Part shown: piece by piece, positions 16,167 through 25,371 of the stretch
Position numbering within the stretch: position 1 is the first letter of the stretch
How the letters are laid out: each line of letters begins with the position of its first letter
Assembly (NCBI RefSeq): GCF_018326305.1
Contig: NZ_AP023416.1
Span: forward strand, 496,001 to 560,000
Source: Vescimonas fastidiosa
GTDB lineage: Bacteria > Bacillota > Clostridia > Oscillospirales > Oscillospiraceae
Direction of reading: 5' to 3'
DNA: 64,000 nucleotides
The notes under the pieces: generated by a model
Told to the model about the DNA's origin: nothing
Seen by the model: only the letters and a program-made list of their open reading frames with translations
Databases searched by the model: none
Made by a program: the position numbers and the translations under genes

Positions 16167-17120
16167 ATGGCAAAACGCGAAAAGAAAGAAACCTTCCGTA
16201 CCTCCATCGGCGGCCAGGCTCTCATTGAGGGCATCTTAATGCGCGGCCCGGAGAAGCAGGCCATCGTGGTCCGGGCCCCGGAGGGCCTGGTGACAAAGGT
16301 GGAGGAGCTGAAGCTGGTGCGGGACAAGTACCCCATCCTGGGCCTACCCATTATCCGGGGCGTGGTGACCTTTTTGGACTCTATGGTCAAGGGCATCAAG
16401 GCCCTGATGTTCTCGGCGGACTACTTCCCCGACGATGCGTCTGCCCAGCCCTCCAAGCTGGATACATGGCTGGAGAAGCATGTGCCGGCGGAAAAGCTCC
16501 AGAGCGTGCTGGTAGGCGTGTCCCTGGTGCTTTCCCTGGGGCTTACGCTGCTGCTGTTCATGCTGCTGCCCACCTTTGTGGCGGGCCTGTTCCATGCCCA
16601 AAGCGCCTTGGTCCACAATCTCATCGAGGGTGTCATCAAGATCGCCATATTCCTGGCCTACCTGATCCTCTGCTCCAAGCAAAAGGATGTGCACCGGGTG
16701 TTTCAGTATCACGGCGCCGAGCATAAGACCATTTTCTGTTATGAGGCGGGCCTGCCCCTGACGGTGGAAAACGCCCGCATCCAGCCCCGGCATCATCCCC
16801 GCTGCGGCACCAGCTTTTTGTTCGTGGTGATCGTGGTGTCCATCCTGTTCTCCTCCCTGGCCTTTACCCAGGTGGAGTGGCAGAATCTGTGGGTGCGTAT
16901 CGGGATGCATCTGCTGCTGCTGGTGCCGGTGGTGGGCATCACCTACGAGTTTAACCGCTTCGTGGGCCGTCATGATAACGCCGTCACCCGGGTGCTGTCG
17001 GCGCCGGGTATGTGGCTGCAAAATTTCACCACCTTCGAGCCCGACGACTCCATGCTGGAGGTGGCCATCGAGGCCCTGAAACTGGTTCTGCCCGACGAAA
17101 AAGGCAAGGACGCCTGGTAA
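16167..17120 (+). CDS. DUF1385 domain-containing membrane protein (YqhQ-like)
   Basis: A 317-residue protein of the conserved Firmicutes/Actinobacteria DUF1385 family. It begins with a soluble SIGGQALIEGILMRGPEKQA segment, has about four hydrophobic helices between residues 105 and 265, and carries the invariant-looking VFQYHGAEHKTIFCYE and RHHPRCGTSF histidine/cysteine motifs, which look like a metal or active site. Family function is not established. In Firmicutes it commonly precedes prmC, as here. A copy of element H separates the two genes. Confidence 0.9.
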   Translation: MAKREKKETFRTSIGGQALIEGILMRGPEKQAIVVRAPEGLVTKVEELKLVRDKYPILGLPIIRGVVTFLDSMVKGIKALMFSADYFPDDASAQPSKLDTWLEKHVPAEKLQSVLVGVSLVLSLGLTLLLFMLLPTFVAGLFHAQSALVHNLIEGVIKIAIFLAYLILCSKQKDVHRVFQYHGAEHKTIFCYEAGLPLTVENARIQPRHHPRCGTSFLFVVIVVSILFSSLAFTQVEWQNLWVRIGMHLLLLVPVVGITYEFNRFVGRHDNAVTRVLSAPGMWLQNFTTFEPDDSMLEVAIEALKLVLPDEKGKDAW

Positions 17121-17127
17121 AGAACTC

Positions 17128-17306
17128 TGGCGAAAATTCCTGCGGAATTTTCTGCCAAAAGGCTTACAGCCTGCCGCGCGCATAATTTTTGCGCCGGGCG
17201 CAAAAATTCCACACTGGCAGCCTGAGCGGTATTTTTCCCCACGCACATGTCGCGGTGAAAAATGATCCCCATTTTTTGCGTCTGCGGACGCAAACTCTGC
17301 GAGGCC
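17128..17306 (+). repeat. Element H, full copy 1 (four-hairpin structured repeat)
   Basis: Four hairpins in order: TGGCGAAAATTCC/GGAATTTTCTGCCA, TTTTTGCGCC/GGGCGCAAAAA, TTTTTCCCCACGCACATGTCGCGGTGAAAAA-type stem, and TTGCGTC/GACGCAA. Linkers CCGCGCGCATAAT, CCACACTGGCAGCCTGAG and ACTCTGCGAGGC are shared with the other copies. It lies 7 bases after the DUF1385 stop and ends 62 bases before prmC. No long open frame is conserved between copies. Confidence 0.88.
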
Positions 17307-17368
17307 ATTTTAGACTTTGCAAGTTAAAAAATTCCAAATTTCCACAGAAAGTGACAACGAATAGTATT

Positions 17369-18235
17369 ATGGCCATTACATATAACAATTTGTATATGGA
17401 TATTCGCCAGCAGCTCCGCCTGGCCGGAATACGAGCCTCCACCCTGGAGGCCCGGGAGCTGGTGTGCTTTGCCGCCGGCAAGACCCGCCAGCAGCTCCTG
17501 CGGGACGGGCAGCTCTATGTACCCCCGGTGGTGGAGGAGCAGGTCCGCAGTCTGGTGCAGCGGCACCTGGCCGGGGAGCCGGTGGCCTATCTCATCGGCG
17601 AGTGGGAGTTTTACGGCCTGCCCCTGGACATCGACCGCCAGGTGCTCATTCCCCGCGCAGACACAGAGACTCTGGTGGACTGCGCCCTGCCCTTTCTCCG
17701 GGTGAATCCGGGCAGCCGGGTGCTGGACCTTTGTACCGGGTCCGGCTGCGTGGGCCTGGCGGTGGCCAGCCAGGTGCCGGACTGCCGGGTGACCCTGGGT
17801 GATCTGTCTGAGGGAGCTCTGCGGATCTGCCGCCAAAATATCCGCCGCAACGATCTCTCCGACCGGGTGGCCCCCCTGCAGATGAACGCCATGCAGTCCC
17901 CGCCCAGCCGCCTGGGTACCTTCGACTGCCTCCTCTGCAACCCCCCCTACATCCCCTCCGGCGACATCGCCGGCTTAGACACCTCCGTGAGGGACTACGA
18001 GCCCCGCAGCGCTCTGGACGGCGGGGAGGACGGCCTGGACTTTTACCGCGCCGTCAGCAGCCTCTGGCGGGAGGCTCTGCGCACCGGCGGAATGCTTCTT
18101 TTCGAGGTGGGCATCGGTCAGGCGGATGATGTGCTGCGCATCATGCGCTCCTTTGGCTTCGGGGATCTGGAGATCACCCCCGACCCCGCCGGCATCCCCC
18201 GGGTGGTGCAGGGCATTCTTTACGACGAGATATAA
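17369..18235 (+). CDS. prmC: Peptide chain release factor N5-glutamine methyltransferase
   Basis: A 288-residue SAM-dependent enzyme that methylates the GGQ glutamine of release factors RF1/RF2. The N-terminal helical domain is followed by PRADTETLVD, motif I VLDLCTGSGCVGLAV and the catalytic NPPY motif (LLCNPPYIPSGDI). The C-terminus ends normally with GIPRVVQGILY. ATG at 17369 is used; an in-frame ATG nine codons later (17396) is an alternative, and neither has a strong ribosome-binding site. The open frame further upstream runs through element H. Confidence 0.94.
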   Translation: MAITYNNLYMDIRQQLRLAGIRASTLEARELVCFAAGKTRQQLLRDGQLYVPPVVEEQVRSLVQRHLAGEPVAYLIGEWEFYGLPLDIDRQVLIPRADTETLVDCALPFLRVNPGSRVLDLCTGSGCVGLAVASQVPDCRVTLGDLSEGALRICRQNIRRNDLSDRVAPLQMNAMQSPPSRLGTFDCLLCNPPYIPSGDIAGLDTSVRDYEPRSALDGGEDGLDFYRAVSSLWREALRTGGMLLFEVGIGQADDVLRIMRSFGFGDLEITPDPAGIPRVVQGILYDEI

Positions 18236-18236
18236 C

Positions 18237-18416
18237 TGGCGAAAAATCTTCGATTTTTCTGCCAAAGGGATGGCAGTCTGCTGCGCGCATAATTTTGCCG
18301 CCTTGCGGCAAAATTCCACACTGGCAGCCTGAGAGGTATTTTTCACCACGCGCATGTCGCGGTGAAAAATGATTTTAATTTTTTGCCGCCTGCGGGCGGC
18401 AAACTCTGCGAGGCTT
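18237..18416 (+). repeat. Element H, full copy 2
   Basis: Starts two bases after the prmC stop with TGGCGAAAAATC/GATTTTTCTGCCA, then linker CTGCTGCGCGCATAAT, TTTTGCCGC/GCGGCAAAA, linker CCACACTGGCAGCCTGAG, TTTTTCACC/GGTGAAAAA with an inner GCG/CGC, and TTTGCCGCC/GGCGGCAAA ending in CTCTGCGAGGC. The recA -10 region begins about 20 bases downstream. Confidence 0.9.
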
Positions 18417-18436
18417 ATTAAGCTAAAACTTATATT

Positions 18437-18461
18437 TATAATGGAATTATAATGTAGGAGG
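18437..18461 (+). promoter_or_regulatory. recA -10 region and ribosome-binding site
   Basis: A TATAAT hexamer (18437-18442) lies in an AT-rich patch, followed by the strong TAGGAGGAATGG site. No clear -35 is present because element H ends where it should lie. I see no GAAC-N4-GTTC LexA box in this stretch. Confidence 0.5.
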
Positions 18462-18469
18462 AATGGATC

Positions 18470-19579
18470 ATGGCAGCAAAGAAAGAGCCCACCGCCGCCG
18501 CGGTGGTGGACAAGTCCGACAAGAAAAAGGCTCTGGAGGGGGCCATGCAGCAGATCGAGCGCCTGTACGGCAAGGGCTCCATCATGCGCTACGGCGATAA
18601 CGCCGAGACCAATGTAGAGGCCATTCCCACCGGCTCCCTGGCCCTGGATGTGGCTTTGGGCATCGGCGGCGTTCCCAAGGGGCGCATCATTGAGATCTAC
18701 GGCCCTGAGTCCTCGGGCAAGACCACCCTGGCCCTGCATATTTTGGCCCAGGCCCAGAAGAAGGGCGGCGAGGTGGCCTTCGTGGACGCCGAGCATGCCC
18801 TGGACCCCACCTATGCCCGGGCCCTGGGCGTGAAGATCGAGGATATGCTCATTTCCCAGCCCGATACCGGCGAGCAGGCCCTGGAGATCACCGAGGCCCT
18901 GGTGCGCTCCGGCGCCATTGATGTGGTGGTGGTGGACTCCGTGGCGGCCTTGGTGCCCCGGGCGGAGATCGAGGGCGAGATGGGCGACAGCTTCGTGGGT
19001 CTCCATGCCCGGCTCATGAGCCAGGCTCTGCGCAAGCTCACCGGCGTCATCGCCAAGACCAATACCGTGGTCATTTTCATCAATCAGCTCCGGGAGAAGG
19101 TGGGCGTCATGTACGGCAATCCCGAGGTCACCACCGGCGGCCGGGCTCTGAAGTTCTATGCCTCCGTGCGCATTGATGTGCGCCGGATAGAGACCCTCAA
19201 GGCCAATGGCGAGATGATCGGCAACCGCACCCGGGCCAAGGTGGTGAAAAACAAGGTAGCCCCTCCCTTCCGTGAGGCGGAGTTTGACATCATGTACGGC
19301 GAGGGCATCAGCCGCACAGGGGAGATTCTGGACCTGGGTGTGAAGCTGGACCTCATTCAGAAGAGCGGCTCCTGGTTCAGCCTGGGCGAGGTGCGCATGG
19401 GCCAGGGCCGGGACGCAGCCAAGCAGTATCTGGTGGACCACCCCGACCAGTGCGACGCCGTGGAGCAGGAGATCCGCAAGAATTTCCACAAGCTCATGAG
19501 CAACCAGTCCAAGGTAGCCGCCCGGGCTGCCGGCCGGGCCGTGGATGTGTCCGCCGACGATTTCGACGATGCGGATTGA
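18470..19579 (+). CDS. recA: Recombinase A
   Basis: A 369-residue RecA, which forms nucleoprotein filaments for homologous recombination and LexA autocleavage. Walker [10 protein letters not shown] is at 78-86, [11 protein letters not shown] follows, Walker B is [11 protein letters not shown], and the L2-region sequence [20 protein letters not shown] is canonical. A strong AGGAGG site precedes the ATG. The C-terminus overlaps recX by 11 bases, a common recA-recX arrangement. Confidence 0.98.
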   Translation: MAAKKEPTAAAVVDKSDKKKALEGAMQQIERLYGKGSIMRYGDNAETNVEAIPTGSLALDVALGIGGVPKGRIIEIYGPESSGKTTLALHILAQAQKKGGEVAFVDAEHALDPTYARALGVKIEDMLISQPDTGEQALEITEALVRSGAIDVVVVDSVAALVPRAEIEGEMGDSFVGLHARLMSQALRKLTGVIAKTNTVVIFINQLREKVGVMYGNPEVTTGGRALKFYASVRIDVRRIETLKANGEMIGNRTRAKVVKNKVAPPFREAEFDIMYGEGISRTGEILDLGVKLDLIQKSGSWFSLGEVRMGQGRDAAKQYLVDHPDQCDAVEQEIRKNFHKLMSNQSKVAARAAGRAVDVSADDFDDAD

Positions 19580-20186
19580 GCGCGTGGAGCCGTCCAAGCA
19601 TAAAAAGAACCGGATACTGGTCTTTTTAGAGGGCGGCGAGCTGCTGAAAATAACCGAAAACGAACTGCTGTACTATGACCTCCGCCCGGGCGCGGAGCTT
19701 TCGGAGGAGACGGTGGTGGAGCTGAAAAAGGCCGCCCAGACCTCCCAAATGAAGGCCCGGGGCGCCCAGCTCACCGGCAGCCGTATGCTGTCAAAGAAGC
19801 AGGTGGTAGAGCATCTCACCCGCCGGGGCGGCGACAGGGAGACGGCGGAGGACACCGCCCTCTGGCTGGAGGAGCTGGGTGCGGTGGACGAGGCGGCCTA
19901 CGGCGCCGCCATTGTCCGGCATTACAGCGCCTCCGGCTACGGTCCCGGCCGCATCCGCCAGGAGCTGAGCCACCGGGGCATCCCCCGGGATCTGTGGGAG
20001 GAGCTTCTTTCTCAAATGCCCCCGGCGGAGGAAGCGGCGGAGCGTTTTCTCCGGGCCCGTTGCCGGAATAAAACCGTGGACGAGGCGCTTCTTCGCAAGC
20101 TCTCTGCCGCCCTGCAGCGCCGGGGCTTTTCGTGGCAGGATATCCAGGCCCCCCTTCGCCGCCTGGAGTCCGAGATTCAGGAATAA
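19569..20186 (+). CDS. recX: Regulatory protein RecX
   Basis: A 205-residue RecX, a modulator of RecA filaments. It consists of three-helix repeats: [65 protein letters not shown] and the C-terminal [19 protein letters not shown]. The basic N-terminal strand region ([19 protein letters not shown]) is common in Firmicutes RecX. ATG at 19569 lies inside the end of recA, giving coupled translation. Confidence 0.93.
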   Translation: MRIERVEPSKHKKNRILVFLEGGELLKITENELLYYDLRPGAELSEETVVELKKAAQTSQMKARGAQLTGSRMLSKKQVVEHLTRRGGDRETAEDTALWLEELGAVDEAAYGAAIVRHYSASGYGPGRIRQELSHRGIPRDLWEELLSQMPPAEEAAERFLRARCRNKTVDEALLRKLSAALQRRGFSWQDIQAPLRRLESEIQE

Positions 20187-20201
20187 AGGAAGATAAAAAC
20201 C

Positions 20202-21530
20202 GTGATCGTATCATTTATATCCCTGGGATGTGACAAAAACCGTGTAAACACCGAGCAGATGATGGCCCTGTGCCTGCAATCGGGCATGACGGTGCAGGAG
20301 GACTGCGCCGGCAGCGATGTGGTGGTGGTGAACACCTGCGGCTTCATCGACAGTGCCAAGCTGGAGGCCATCGAGACCATTCTCTCCGTGGCGGAGCTGA
20401 AGGCAGCGGGCCGGGTGGGTAAAATCCTGGTCACCGGCTGCCTGAGCCAGCGCTATCAGGCGGAGCTTTTAGAGGAGCTTCCGGAGGTGGACGGCATCAT
20501 GGGCACCGGCAGCTACGGCGACATTGTTTCCGCCGTGGAGCAGGTGGCCGCCGGGCAGAAATTCAGCCACTTTGCCGACATCAGCGGCCCAGTGGAGGAA
20601 CTGCCCCGGGTCATTTCCACCCCCATGCACTATGCCTATCTGCGCATCGCCGAGGGGTGCAGCAACCGCTGTGCCTACTGCATTATCCCGGCCCTGCGGG
20701 GCAAGTACCGCAGCCGCCGGATGGAGGACATCCTCACCGAGGCCAAGGCCCTTTCTGACAGCGGCGTAAAGGAGTGCATCGTCATCGCCCAGGACATCAC
20801 CCGCTACGGCATCGACCTGTATAAAGAGAAGAAGCTGCCGGAGCTGCTGCGGGAGCTGTGCAAGCTGGACTTTCACTGGATTCGCCTGCACTACCTCTAC
20901 CCCGACAGCATTACCGATGCGCTCATAGACACCATCGCATCCGAGCCGAAAATCTGCAAGTATATGGATATCCCTATCCAGCACTGCAACGATACCATCC
21001 TCCAAGCCATGCGCCGCCGGGAGACTAACGCGGGTCTGCATCAGCTATTTACAAAGCTTCGCAGCCGTATCCCCGGCCTGGTCCTGCGCACCACCGTCAT
21101 CACGGGCCTGCCCTATGAGGACGAGGCCGCCTTTGAGGAGCTGTGCGACTTCCTGCAGGAGGAGAAAATCCAGCGGGCCGGCGCCTTCCCCTATTCTCCG
21201 GAGGAGGGGACCCCGGCAGCCAAGATGCTCAACCGGGTGGATAGCGACGAGGCCCAGAGCCGTGCTGAGCTGGTGATGCAGCTGCAAAGCCAGGTGATGG
21301 ACGCGTTCAACGATACCCGCCTGGGCACTACCCTGGAGGTGCTGTGCGACGGCTTTGACCCCCAGGCCATGGCCTATGTGGGCCGCAGCTATGCCGAAAG
21401 TCCCGGCATCGACGGCGTGATTTATTTTACAGCGGATCGGGATGTTCAGTCCGGCCAGTTCGTGTCCGTGCGTATTACGGGCACTATGGACGGCGATCTC
21501 ACCGGCGAAGTGATAGAAACGGAGGAATAA
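20202..21530 (+). CDS. rimO: Ribosomal protein S12 methylthiotransferase
   Basis: A 442-residue radical-SAM methylthiotransferase acting on Asp of ribosomal protein S12. The UPF0004 domain has cysteines C10, C46 and C80 for one 4Fe-4S cluster; the radical SAM motif GCSNRCAYC supplies C153, C157 and C160 for the other; a TRAM-like domain ends the protein. The opening SLGCDKNRVNTE distinguishes RimO from MiaB. The start is GTG after AAAGGAAG. It lies 15 bases after recX and 3 bases before pgsA. Confidence 0.95.
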   Translation: MIVSFISLGCDKNRVNTEQMMALCLQSGMTVQEDCAGSDVVVVNTCGFIDSAKLEAIETILSVAELKAAGRVGKILVTGCLSQRYQAELLEELPEVDGIMGTGSYGDIVSAVEQVAAGQKFSHFADISGPVEELPRVISTPMHYAYLRIAEGCSNRCAYCIIPALRGKYRSRRMEDILTEAKALSDSGVKECIVIAQDITRYGIDLYKEKKLPELLRELCKLDFHWIRLHYLYPDSITDALIDTIASEPKICKYMDIPIQHCNDTILQAMRRRETNAGLHQLFTKLRSRIPGLVLRTTVITGLPYEDEAAFEELCDFLQEEKIQRAGAFPYSPEEGTPAAKMLNRVDSDEAQSRAELVMQLQSQVMDAFNDTRLGTTLEVLCDGFDPQAMAYVGRSYAESPGIDGVIYFTADRDVQSGQFVSVRITGTMDGDLTGEVIETEE

Positions 21531-21533
21531 CCT

Positions 21534-22061
21534 ATGCCCATGAATACAGCCAATAAGCTGACCCTGCTGCGGGTCTTTCTCATCCCGGTTTTCCTGGTGG
21601 TGATGTACTGGGGCTTTCCCGGCTACCGGTATGTGGCCCTGGCCGTCTATGTGGCGGCCTGTCTCACGGACCTGCTGGACGGGTACATCGCCCGGCACTA
21701 TAACCAGGTGTCCGACTTTGGCAAGTTTGCCGATCCCCTGGCGGATAAGTGCCTGGTCATGGCAGCCCTGTGCTGCCTGGTGGAGTCCGGGGAGTTTTAC
21801 GGCTGGATATTGGCCGCGGTGCTGCTGCGGGAGTTTGCCGTCAGCGGTATGCGCCTGGTGGCCGTGGAAAAGGGCCGGGTCATTGCCGCCGGATGGTCTG
21901 GCAAGGTCAAGACCGCCAGCACCATGGTCTGCATCTGCCTGATGCTCTTCGGCATTCCCCAGGTGCTCAATTATGTCTGCCAGGGGGTCATCCTGGTGAC
22001 CACGGTATATTCCGGCGTGGAATATTTCGCCAAAAACTGGGATGTTTTCAAGGAATCTTGA
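21534..22061 (+). CDS. pgsA: CDP-diacylglycerol--glycerol-3-phosphate 3-phosphatidyltransferase
   Basis: A 175-residue membrane enzyme making phosphatidylglycerophosphate. The CDP-alcohol phosphatidyltransferase motif D-x2-D-G-x2-A-R-x8-G-x3-D-x3-D is complete (D46, D49, G50, R54, G63, D67, D71). The N-terminal NTANKLTLLRVFLIPVF is typical of PgsA. It ends at a promoter whose -35 box overlaps its stop codon. Confidence 0.96.
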   Translation: MPMNTANKLTLLRVFLIPVFLVVMYWGFPGYRYVALAVYVAACLTDLLDGYIARHYNQVSDFGKFADPLADKCLVMAALCCLVESGEFYGWILAAVLLREFAVSGMRLVAVEKGRVIAAGWSGKVKTASTMVCICLMLFGIPQVLNYVCQGVILVTTVYSGVEYFAKNWDVFKES

Positions 22062-22086
22062 CACCAAGGGCAAAGCCTGCTAAAAT
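22058..22086 (+). promoter_or_regulatory. SigA promoter driving the Cys T-box leader
   Basis: TTGACA and TAAAAT with a 17-base spacer. The -35 hexamer overlaps the pgsA stop codon. Confidence 0.85.
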
Positions 22087-22099
22087 GGCTGTAAACTAC

Positions 22100-22325
22100 A
22101 TAGCGCGTTGATCGGAAAGAGTACGCGCCACAGCTTTTCCAAGAGAGGGGCGGTCACCGGCTGCAAGCCGCCCTGTGAAGCGGCGCGGAAAGTGCGTCCG
22201 GGAGCGCGGGGGATGCAGACGCCCTCCGCCCGGCCTTGCGTAAAAGGCCCCCATTGAGTGATAAACGAGAGTGGAACCGCGATTTTTTCGCCTCTCATGC
22301 CTCCGGGCATGGGAGGCGTTTTTAG
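22100..22325 (+). promoter_or_regulatory. T-box leader (cysteine) with transcription terminator
   Basis: The conserved T-box AGAGTGGAACCGCGA lies at 22268-22282, followed by a terminator stem CGCCTCTCATGCC/GGCATGGGAGGCG and a T-run (22319-22323). In stem I, CGCGCC (22124-22129) pairs with GGCGCG (22182-22187), and the specifier loop is formed by GGAAAGAGTA and GGAAAGTGCG. The triplet at 22193-22195 is TGC, a cysteine codon, matching the downstream cysS. Uncharged tRNA-Cys would stabilise the antiterminator. Stem assignment was done by eye. Confidence 0.9.
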
Positions 22326-22336
22326 TTGGAGCCAAC

Positions 22337-22452
22337 CTGTAGGGGCGGACGCCCCTGTCCGCCCGCCCGGCCTTGCACCGACTCCTTGTAAAAAACCCTG
22401 TCATTGCGAACCAGTGACCGATGTCACTGCTGTGGCAATCCGCATCCCCCGC
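22337..22452. repeat. Mosaic repeat block 2 between Cys T-box and cysS
   Basis: One R1 unit (TGTAGGGGCGGACGCC...GTCCGCCCG...TTGTAA) and one TGTCATTGCGA...TGGCAATCCGC unit whose internal palindrome is CCAGTGACCGATGTCACTG. The block lies inside the cysS 5' untranslated region, after the T-box terminator. Confidence 0.8.
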
Positions 22453-22498
22453 AAATCCGTCTATATAATAAAACTGCAACCATAAAGGAGACCTGACC

Positions 22499-23950
22499 AT
22501 GTATCTGTATAATTCCGCCACCCACAAGAAAGAGGAGTTCAAGACCCACACCCCTGGCCATGTGGAGATGTATACCTGCGGCCCCACCGTCTACCACTTT
22601 GCCCACATCGGCAACCTCCGCAGCTATATCATGGAGGATGTGCTGGAGAAGTACCTTCGCTACGCCGGATACGATGTGAACCGCGTCATGAACATCACCG
22701 ATGTGGGCCACCTGACCTCCGACGCCGACGAGGGCGAGGACAAGATGCTCAAGGGCGCCAAGCGTGAGCATAAGACCGTCATGGAGATTGCCAAGTTCTA
22801 CACCGATGCCTTCTTTGCCGACTGCCGCAAGCTGAATATCAAGCGCCCGGATGTGGTCCAGCCCGCCACCGGCCTCATTGACGATTATATCAAGATCATC
22901 ACCAAGCTCCTGGACACCGGCTATGCCTACCTCTCCGGCGGCAATGTGTACTTCGATACATCCAAGCTGGAGCGGTACTATATCTTCAACGACCACAACG
23001 AGGAGGACCTGGCCGTGGGCGTTCGTGAGGGCGTGGAGGAGGATGCCAATAAGCGCAATAAAAACGACTTCGTCCTCTGGTTTACCAAGTCCAAGTTCGA
23101 GGATCAGGCCCTGAAGTGGGACTCCCCCTGGGGCGTGGGCTACCCCGGCTGGCACATTGAGTGCTCCGGCATATCCATGAAGTATAACGGCGAGTACCTG
23201 GACCTCCACTGCGGCGGCGTGGATAACGCCTTCCCCCACCACACCAACGAGATCGCCCAGTCCGAGAGCTATTTGGGCCATCCCTGGTGCCCCCACTGGT
23301 GCCATGTGGCCCACCTGAATACCGAGGGCGGCAAAATGAGCAAGTCCAAGGGCGAGTTCCTCACCGTCTCCCTCCTGGAGGAAAAGGGCTACGACCCCCT
23401 GGCCTACCGCTTCTTCTGCCTGCAAAGCCACTACCGCAAGAGCCTGGTTTTCTCCTGGGAGAATCTGGATAATGCCACCGTGGCCTTTAACAAGCTCATT
23501 GCGAAAATCGCAGCCCTGGACCCGGGCGACGGCCCCGTGGACGAAGCCGCTGCCGCAGAGCTGAAGGAGAAATTCACCAAGGCCATGGATAACGACCTGA
23601 ATACCTCCATGGCTGTGACGGTGCTCTACGATGTGCTCAAGGCCAAGACAAACGGTGCCACTAAGTGCGCCGTGCTGGCGGATTTCGACAGTGTTCTGGG
23701 CCTGAAGCTGCCGGAAAAAGCGGCTGAGCAGCGCAAAAAGCTGGCCCAGATGGCCGCCCGTCCCGCTGCCTTCACCGTGGTTAGCGAGAGCGGGGAGGAG
23801 GATGCCCGGGTGGAGACGCTGATCCGTCAGCGCCAGGACGCCAAAAAGGCGAAGGACTTTGCCGAGGCTGACCGCATCCGCGACGCCCTGAAGGACATGG
23901 GTGTGGAAGTCACCGATGTTCCCGGCGGCGCCAAGTGGAAGCGCATCTGA
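22499..23950 (+). CDS. cysS: Cysteinyl-tRNA synthetase
   Basis: A 483-residue class I synthetase charging tRNA-Cys. C27 in MYTCGPTVY is a zinc ligand, HIGN is at 36-39, WHIECSG carries another zinc Cys, and KMSKSKG is near residue 279. The C-terminal EDARVETLIRQRQDAKKAKDFAEADRIRD is typical. The ATG has an AAAGGAGA site. Its expression should be controlled by the upstream Cys T-box. Confidence 0.97.
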   Translation: MYLYNSATHKKEEFKTHTPGHVEMYTCGPTVYHFAHIGNLRSYIMEDVLEKYLRYAGYDVNRVMNITDVGHLTSDADEGEDKMLKGAKREHKTVMEIAKFYTDAFFADCRKLNIKRPDVVQPATGLIDDYIKIITKLLDTGYAYLSGGNVYFDTSKLERYYIFNDHNEEDLAVGVREGVEEDANKRNKNDFVLWFTKSKFEDQALKWDSPWGVGYPGWHIECSGISMKYNGEYLDLHCGGVDNAFPHHTNEIAQSESYLGHPWCPHWCHVAHLNTEGGKMSKSKGEFLTVSLLEEKGYDPLAYRFFCLQSHYRKSLVFSWENLDNATVAFNKLIAKIAALDPGDGPVDEAAAAELKEKFTKAMDNDLNTSMAVTVLYDVLKAKTNGATKCAVLADFDSVLGLKLPEKAAEQRKKLAQMAARPAAFTVVSESGEEDARVETLIRQRQDAKKAKDFAEADRIRDALKDMGVEVTDVPGGAKWKRI

Positions 23951-23974
23951 GAAAAACCCAACAAATGAGAAAAG

Positions 23975-24004
23975 ATCGCCCGAAGCCTATCTTCGGGCGA
24001 TTTG
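23975..24004 (+). terminator. Terminator after cysS
   Basis: ATCGCCCGAAG pairs with CTTCGGGCGAT; only a short TTTG follows. An (AT)n dinucleotide run of about nine units sits directly after it (24004-24023). Confidence 0.7.
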
Positions 24005-24029
24005 CTATATATATATATATATACTGTTA

Positions 24030-24262
24030 GGAACATCCTGTAGGGCGGGGTGCCCTCACCCCGCCGCCCGCCTGCGTTGCGTCTCTTGTAACCCACCCGT
24101 AGGGGCGGACGCCTCTGTCCGCCCTCCGGGTTTGTACCGCATTTCTTGTAATGTGTCACTGCGAGACCAGTTCGCAAACTGGTCGTGGCAATCCGCTTCC
24201 CCCGTCCCCCTTGCCTAAAGGGGGCTGGCACGGCGAAGCCGTGACTGGGGGATTCCTCCCCG
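24030..24262. repeat. Mosaic repeat block 3
   Basis: Two R1 units (cores GGCGGGGTGCCCTCACCCCGCC and GGGGCGGACGCCTCTGTCCGCCC as palindromes), one TGTCACTGCGAGACCAGTT...TGGCAATCCGC unit, and a unit CCTTGCCTAAAGGGGGCTGG...CAGTCACGG-type (reverse of the one at 38998 and 39508). It fills the gap between cysS and the convergent DMT gene. Confidence 0.8.
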
Positions 24263-24315
24263 CACCAGCTTCCCGCAAACGAACACCCCATACCCTGCAC
24301 GCACCATGATTTCAT

Positions 24316-25245
24316 CTATTTCTTCTTTTTCGGCAAATTGGCCAGGGTAACGAATACCAGGATCACCACAACCCCCGCCGCTTGCACCGGGGTAAAGGGG
24401 TCGTGCAGCAGAAGCACCCCCGCCAGCACCGACACCACCGTGCCGATGTTGCCGATCAGAGACGCTTCGGAGTTTGTGAGAGTGCCATTGGCGAAGTTCA
24501 GCAGGCCGTAGGCGCCCACAGAGGACACCGCGCCCAAAAACCATACGCTGCCCCAAAAGGCCCCGGACCGCAGCGCCGGGAGAAACAGCTCCGCCATCTG
24601 TCCCCGTCCCTGTATCAGCGCCGCCGGGACGAACACCAGCATACCCATCAGGAACATCACATAGGTCACCTCCAGCGGGCTGAACTGCTGGGAGGCCCGG
24701 CGGCTCAGGGCGTAGTAGCCCACATCGCACACCAGGGTCATCAGCAGGCAGAAGGAGCCCAGGAGGCTCATCCGGCTCTCCCCGCCCGTTTCCACCAGGG
24801 CCACGCCTGCCACGCAGGCCACGGCGCACACCACCTGCAGCTTGCTCACAGACTCGTGGCTCACGAACACATCCACCAAAATGCAGATCACCGGCACCAC
24901 CGCCAGCACCGTCCCTGTGACGGCGGAGGAGGTGTAGAGAATGCTGTAATTTTCAAATACCAGATAGAAAACCGGCTGCACCAGTCCCAACAGGATCAAT
25001 CCGCCCAGAGGCTTCCCCTTCAGGGAAAAGGAGAACCAGGCCCGTCCCCGGATGCGTCCCACCAGGGCGTTGAGACCCACCACCAGAGACAGCGTCACCA
25101 CTGCCGCCACGAACCGGCAGCACAGCAGCACCATCGGCGCCGTGATGGACAGCGCGATGCTGGAAAACATAAAGCTGAAGCCGAAAATCACAAAGGCAAC
25201 GCACGCCGTAAGCACGGCCACCGTATGCCTGCGGGAACCGGACAT
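24316..25245 (-). CDS. DMT-superfamily (EamA) transporter
   Basis: A 309-residue protein with about ten hydrophobic helices in two EamA repeats (AFVIFGFSFMFSSIAL in the first half, SVGAYGLLNFANGTLTNSEA in the second), ending in LPKKKK. Members export or import small metabolites; the substrate is unknown here. I chose the ATG at 25245 because a good promoter at 25280-25308 starts transcription downstream of the longer frame's earlier ATG codons and a GAGGAAAAAAGG site precedes it. Confidence 0.88.
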   Translation of the reverse strand: MSGSRRHTVAVLTACVAFVIFGFSFMFSSIALSITAPMVLLCCRFVAAVVTLSLVVGLNALVGRIRGRAWFSFSLKGKPLGGLILLGLVQPVFYLVFENYSILYTSSAVTGTVLAVVPVICILVDVFVSHESVSKLQVVCAVACVAGVALVETGGESRMSLLGSFCLLMTLVCDVGYYALSRRASQQFSPLEVTYVMFLMGMLVFVPAALIQGRGQMAELFLPALRSGAFWGSVWFLGAVSSVGAYGLLNFANGTLTNSEASLIGNIGTVVSVLAGVLLLHDPFTPVQAAGVVVILVFVTLANLPKKKK

Positions 25246-25279
25246 AAAAAACACGACCTTTTTCCTCAAAATTAACTCT

Positions 25280-25308
25280 ATACTAACATAGAAAGTCATG
25301 CCCTGCAA
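25280..25308 (-). promoter_or_regulatory. Promoter of the DMT transporter gene
   Basis: Minus-strand TTGCAG and TAGTAT with 17 bases between. It places the start of transcription near 25273, which supports the downstream start codon. Confidence 0.65.
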
Positions 25309-25371
25309 GGACATAAATCCCGCCCCGCCGCATATACTGTCAGGTATATGAAAAAAGGGGAGGGAAGCGCC

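Noticed and set aside
24004..24023. (AT)n run as a regulatory site
   Set aside because: It is a simple dinucleotide tract after the cysS terminator with nothing to tie it to a function.
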